DNA from: CAZQXD01 sp964597315 | GTDB lineage: Bacteria; Pseudomonadota; Gammaproteobacteria; Competibacterales; Competibacteraceae | Direction of reading: 5' to 3' | Assembly (NCBI GenBank): GCA_964597315.1 | Contig: CAZQXD010000017.1 | Coordinates: 3,235-67,234 of the forward strand | DNA length: 64,000 nt | Shown here: one piece after another, positions 60,971 through 64,000 of the stretch | Layout: every line of letters begins with the position of its first letter | How positions within the stretch are numbered: the first letter of the stretch is position 1 | Notes under the pieces: model-generated | The model's input: only the letters and a program-made list of their open reading frames with translations | The model's database searches: none | Told to the model about the DNA's origin: nothing | Made by a program: the position numbers and the translations under genes

Positions 60971-62323
60971 TTGTTCATGAACGATGACACCATCGCCGCT
61001 GTCGCCACGCCTCCCGGGCGAGGTGGGGTTGGTATTATCCGGATATCGGGGCTGAATACGCCGGACATCGCCACAACCTTACTAGGTTGTCTTCCTGAGC
61101 CACGAAAAGCTATTTTTCACCGGATCCGGGATGCGGCTAACGCTGTTCTTGACGAGGGGTTGGTACTGTATTTTCCCTCACCCCGGTCATATACCGGCGA
61201 GGACGTGCTGGAACTGCATGGTCATGGTGGACCGGTAGTCATGGATCTGCTGATGGCTCGGATACTGGAGCTGGGCGCCCGGGCTGCTCGCCCGGGGGAG
61301 TTTTCCTTACGGGCCTTTCTTAATGGCAAGCTTGACCTGGCTCAGGCGGAAGCGGTGGCCGACCTGATAGATAGCGGCAGCCGCGAAGCGGCCCGTGCCG
61401 CCATAGGCTCCCTGCAAGGTATATTTTCCCGGCAAGTTCATGAACTAGTAGAGGCGCTGATCCGGCTGAGGATCTATCTGGAGGCGGCTATTGACTTCCC
61501 CGAGGAGGAAATCGACTTTCTAGCCGATGGGCAGATTCGCGCCCAACTCCAGGCATTGCGCCGACAACTAGCGGACATACGTGCCAATGCCTTCCAAGGT
61601 TGCCTGCTACACGACGGAATGACCGTAGTTATCGTCGGTCGTCCAAATGCCGGTAAATCCAGTCTACTCAATGCGTTGTCTGGTCGTGAAGCAGCCATTG
61701 TCACGGACGTGCCGGGCACCACCCGAGACGTATTACGGGAGCGGATCAGCATCGACGGTATGCCGCTGCATATTCTCGACACGGCTGGACTGCGGGATAG
61801 CGCTGACATCGTGGAGCAGGAGGGTATCCGCCGAGCCTGGAAAGAGATTGAAATGGCTGACCGCATCCTAATGTTGGTGGATGATCAGGAGGGTGTGACC
61901 AAGGCAGACCAGTACTTACGGGCACAGTTGCCTAAAAGTGCAACCCTGACCCTGATCCGCAATAAGATCGACCTGAGCGGCCAACCCCCAGCCCTACTTA
62001 AAGGAGAGTGGGGAACGGAGGTGCGGCTTTCCGCCAAGACCAGTCAGGGCTTGAATCTGCTGGTCCAGCACCTAAAAGACTGCATGGGGTATCGGCAGGC
62101 TGGAGAGGGGCTATTTATAGCTCGGCGGCGACATCTGGAAGCCTTGGATCGTGCCAGCCAGGTCTTGGACGGCGCCGCAGTGCAACTGGAAACCTACCAG
62201 GCCGGGGAGCTAGCCGCAGAAGACCTGCGGCTGGCCCAAGAGGCATTGGGGGAGATTACCGGAGAATTTAGTAGCGAGGATCTGTTGGGGCGAATATTCA
62301 GCTCGTTTTGCATCGGTAAGTAA
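60971..62323 (+). CDS. mnmE: tRNA modification GTPase MnmE
   Basis: With MnmG it forms cmnm5U34 in tRNAs. The 450-residue protein has the N-terminal folate-binding domain (DDTIAAVATPPGRGGVGIIR), G-domain inserted in a helical domain (P-loop GRPNAGKSSLLNAL, DTAGLRDSAD, RNKIDLS) and the C-terminal catalytic CIGK. mnmG does not follow here; a plasmid-type initiator gene does. Confidence 0.96.
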   Translation: MFMNDDTIAAVATPPGRGGVGIIRISGLNTPDIATTLLGCLPEPRKAIFHRIRDAANAVLDEGLVLYFPSPRSYTGEDVLELHGHGGPVVMDLLMARILELGARAARPGEFSLRAFLNGKLDLAQAEAVADLIDSGSREAARAAIGSLQGIFSRQVHELVEALIRLRIYLEAAIDFPEEEIDFLADGQIRAQLQALRRQLADIRANAFQGCLLHDGMTVVIVGRPNAGKSSLLNALSGREAAIVTDVPGTTRDVLRERISIDGMPLHILDTAGLRDSADIVEQEGIRRAWKEIEMADRILMLVDDQEGVTKADQYLRAQLPKSATLTLIRNKIDLSGQPPALLKGEWGTEVRLSAKTSQGLNLLVQHLKDCMGYRQAGEGLFIARRRHLEALDRASQVLDGAAVQLETYQAGELAAEDLRLAQEALGEITGEFSSEDLLGRIFSSFCIGK

Positions 62324-62411
62324 ATTACCCTTCGGGCTGTTCAGACGGCTTTTAGCTCATCCCCTTAGGTGTGAGTAAATAGATCATTATCCAGGCTGCT
62401 GTACGCAGTCG

Positions 62412-63476
62412 ATGATTTTATCGGCGTCGGTGGACCTTTATCGTCCACGATCTTCAGAGGAGCAGGCTTTGGGCAACGATCATATCGACGCCCTGCGTAA
62501 AGTGTTGGGTGTCAAGGCCAAACAGTGTTCCGATGGGGTGACGCCCAAGGCCGATAGTTCCGAAACTGAAAGCGAACCGCCTGCTATTCCATCGCCACCA
62601 GCGTCACCGCCTCCACCACCTTCTCAGCCGCCCTCGCGGTTTCGCAAGAATCAGGCTGTAAACTCATCATTGACAGTATCCGCCGCTTTACGATCACCCA
62701 GCAACCGGAAGCCAGCGCCATCTCAACCGGTCAAGGTAATATATTTCCCAGTTCGATGGAACGATGAGAAGCGGGGTGTCCCGACCATCTGTCTGCGTTC
62801 CGCCCTATTTGGTGTCGTGGGACGTGGCAAGCGCCGTTATCTACAGAATGAGAGATTGATGGCACAAGACGGCTATCAGGTCCGTTACACGGGGATGCGT
62901 CTGGATCAGTCGGATCTGGATGTCTGGCAGCAGGTCATTCATCTTTGCCAGGGATATGCAGTCGAGGAACGGGTATTTTTCAGCCGTAAGAGTTTCCTGC
63001 GCGACATCGGTCGCAATGACGGTAAGAGCGACCGGGAATGGCTCAGGCAGAGTCTGGATCGTATGGTGGCTTGCGCCGTCATCCTAGAACATGGCAGTCG
63101 TCACTACGCCAACAATTTGCTGGGATGGGGGGTGGATGATCAGTCCGGGCATGTATTTGTCCGGGTCAATCGGGAAATCGCTCAATTTTTTCAGCGTGAG
63201 CAGTTCACATTAGTGGAAGCTAAACGCCGGTTTTCCCTTAAATCTCAAATAGCTAAGTGGATTTGTGATTATTTCAGCAGCTTGCCTGATACACCTGTTT
63301 TAAGTGTCGCTGAGCTGAGGGATCTGTGCGGAAGTGAAATCGCTAATCTCTTTAAATTCCGGCAGAAGCTTAAAACCGCTTTAGACGAACTCAAAGAAGC
63401 TGGTGTCTTAAATGCCTGGTACATTGACGAAGCCGATTCGTTGTTTGTAGTTCGGACTGATAAGTGCAAGTCATAG
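62412..63476 (+). CDS. TrfA-family plasmid-type replication initiator
   Basis: The 354-residue protein has a disordered N-terminus, including a proline-rich stretch (about 57-75, PPAIPSPPASPPPPPSQPP). From about residue 107 it resembles TrfA of RK2: TICLRSALFGVVGRG, YTGMRLDQSDLDVWQQVIHL, SRKSFLRDIG and LRDLCGSEIANLFKFRQKL, spanning the paired winged-helix region. TrfA-type proteins bind iterons and open plasmid origins. I see no clear iteron array here; only two near-identical 10-mers (AATCGAAACT, AATCGAGACT) lie downstream. It is 88 bp after mnmE with no strong ribosome-binding site. The family call rests on pattern memory, not a search. Confidence 0.78.
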   Translation: MILSASVDLYRPRSSEEQALGNDHIDALRKVLGVKAKQCSDGVTPKADSSETESEPPAIPSPPASPPPPPSQPPSRFRKNQAVNSSLTVSAALRSPSNRKPAPSQPVKVIYFPVRWNDEKRGVPTICLRSALFGVVGRGKRRYLQNERLMAQDGYQVRYTGMRLDQSDLDVWQQVIHLCQGYAVEERVFFSRKSFLRDIGRNDGKSDREWLRQSLDRMVACAVILEHGSRHYANNLLGWGVDDQSGHVFVRVNREIAQFFQREQFTLVEAKRRFSLKSQIAKWICDYFSSLPDTPVLSVAELRDLCGSEIANLFKFRQKLKTALDELKEAGVLNAWYIDEADSLFVVRTDKCKS

Positions 63477-64000
63477 TCATGGCTAGCGCCAGTCTCAAAA
63501 GCTGACCAGAATCGAAACTAATCGAGACTTGACATGGTTTTTGAGTTTTAATTGATTGAATTTTTTATTTAAAATGAATACGTTAACGAATGGTGTAAAA
63601 CCACTTCCAATGCCTTATCGGGTGGTATGAGAACAGTCTCGGATTCCCTCACCAACGCATAGCGCCGTACATCGCTCCACAGCTCACGAGCAGTATTATT
63701 GGCGTTCTTCTGCCAGGGCCAAGGGGTCGCAGTGACCAATAAAACACACCCGATCCAGCCTGGCTGTGACCCTCCTTGAGCCGCCTGTGGCGTTTGCTCC
63801 ACGCTCGGCGTTCCTTTTCCGACCGCTCCATCTCACACTTCGCCCGCTCGGTGGGCGGTTTCAGTCCGCATGCCCTCATCCGCAGTTTCCCTATTCATCC
63901 TGCCAACGCATCGGGGTATCTGCCAGGAAAAGCTACACCAGGGTCTTGAGTACACACACGATGAAAATGGATTTTTTTAAGGGGGGGATAGCGGGTAGGG
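63477..64000. other. AT-rich tract and probable decayed coding DNA at the window end
   Basis: Positions about 63532-63600 are very AT-rich and start near a TTGACA hexamer, directly after the trfA-like gene. On the minus strand, 63569-63802 has an open frame of 77 codons with a GTG start (WPWQKNANNTARELWSDVRR, ESETVLIPPDKALEVVL). It looks protein-like and may be continued upstream in another frame (63649-63879), suggesting a frameshifted remnant. I do not recognise it. A plus-strand ATG at 63961 opens a frame that leaves the window. Confidence 0.35.

Noticed and set aside
1..64000. tRNA, rRNA or CRISPR array
   Set aside because: No cloverleaf-like intergenic sequence, rRNA motif or regularly spaced repeats were seen on either strand.

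Overview
This 64 kb window is a chromosomal origin region from a gammaproteobacterium. The basis is gene order: secB-gpsA, polA/DUF2782/thrB, hslVU-DUF971-ubiE-ubiJ-ubiB, glnA-ntrB-ntrC, glyQ-glyS-gmhB-plsC, and gyrB-recF-dnaN-dnaA beside rpmH-rnpA-yidC-mnmE are all typical of that class. Ubiquinone, TRAP transport, lactate oxidation and a complete methylcitrate pathway suggest a respiring heterotroph or mixotroph. I cannot name the genus; a Chromatiales/Ectothiorhodospiraceae-like lineage is only a guess.

Layout. 1-5150 (minus): parB (partial), parA, rsmG, a DJ-1 protein, a C-terminal processing protease and gpmA. 5281-8149 (plus): an ArsR repressor with the cysteine spacing of persulfide sensors, then rhodanese-grxC-secB-gpsA. 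8160-12267 (minus): TRAP permeases without a binding protein, thrB, DUF2782 and a LOG protein. 12365-22031 (plus): polA, an alanyl-tRNA editing protein, a four-hairpin RNA/terminator, hslV-hslU-DUF971, and ubiE-RDD-ubiJ-ubiB. 22038-43425 (minus): an ExeA-like ATPase, a hydrolase, prpEBCD, mdh, ppsR, lutABC, a TSUP permease, an isocitrate dehydrogenase fused to two CBS domains, trmL, ntrBC and glnA. 43919-49645 (plus, AT-rich): patatin, glyQS, gmhB and plsC, with three parS sites. 49646-52150: nested insertion sequences and remnants. 52183-58455 (minus): gyrB-recF-dnaN-oriC-dnaA. 58637-62323 (plus): rpmH-rnpA-yidC-mnmE. 62412-63476: a plasmid-type TrfA-like initiator gene, followed by non-coding or decayed DNA to the end.

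How it works together. DnaA (57112-58455) should act on ten perfect DnaA boxes in the dnaN-dnaA gap. ParA/ParB (837-1634, 1-798) should segregate the origin through parS sites at 45107-48299. The 24.8-38.6 kb stretch gathers routes from lactate (LutABC) and propionate (PrpEBCD) to pyruvate and succinate, with malate dehydrogenase, the PEP synthase regulator and isocitrate dehydrogenase alongside. glnA carries a sigma-54 promoter and NtrC sites matching the adjacent ntrBC.

Strongest leads: the isocitrate dehydrogenase-CBS fusion; the trfA-family initiator about 4-5 kb from oriC; the mirrored DnaA-box array; the C-rich-loop hairpin RNA before hslV; the parS site centred in a 42-bp perfect palindrome; and the persulfide-sensor-like ArsR next to a rhodanese. 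No tRNA, rRNA or CRISPR array was seen.
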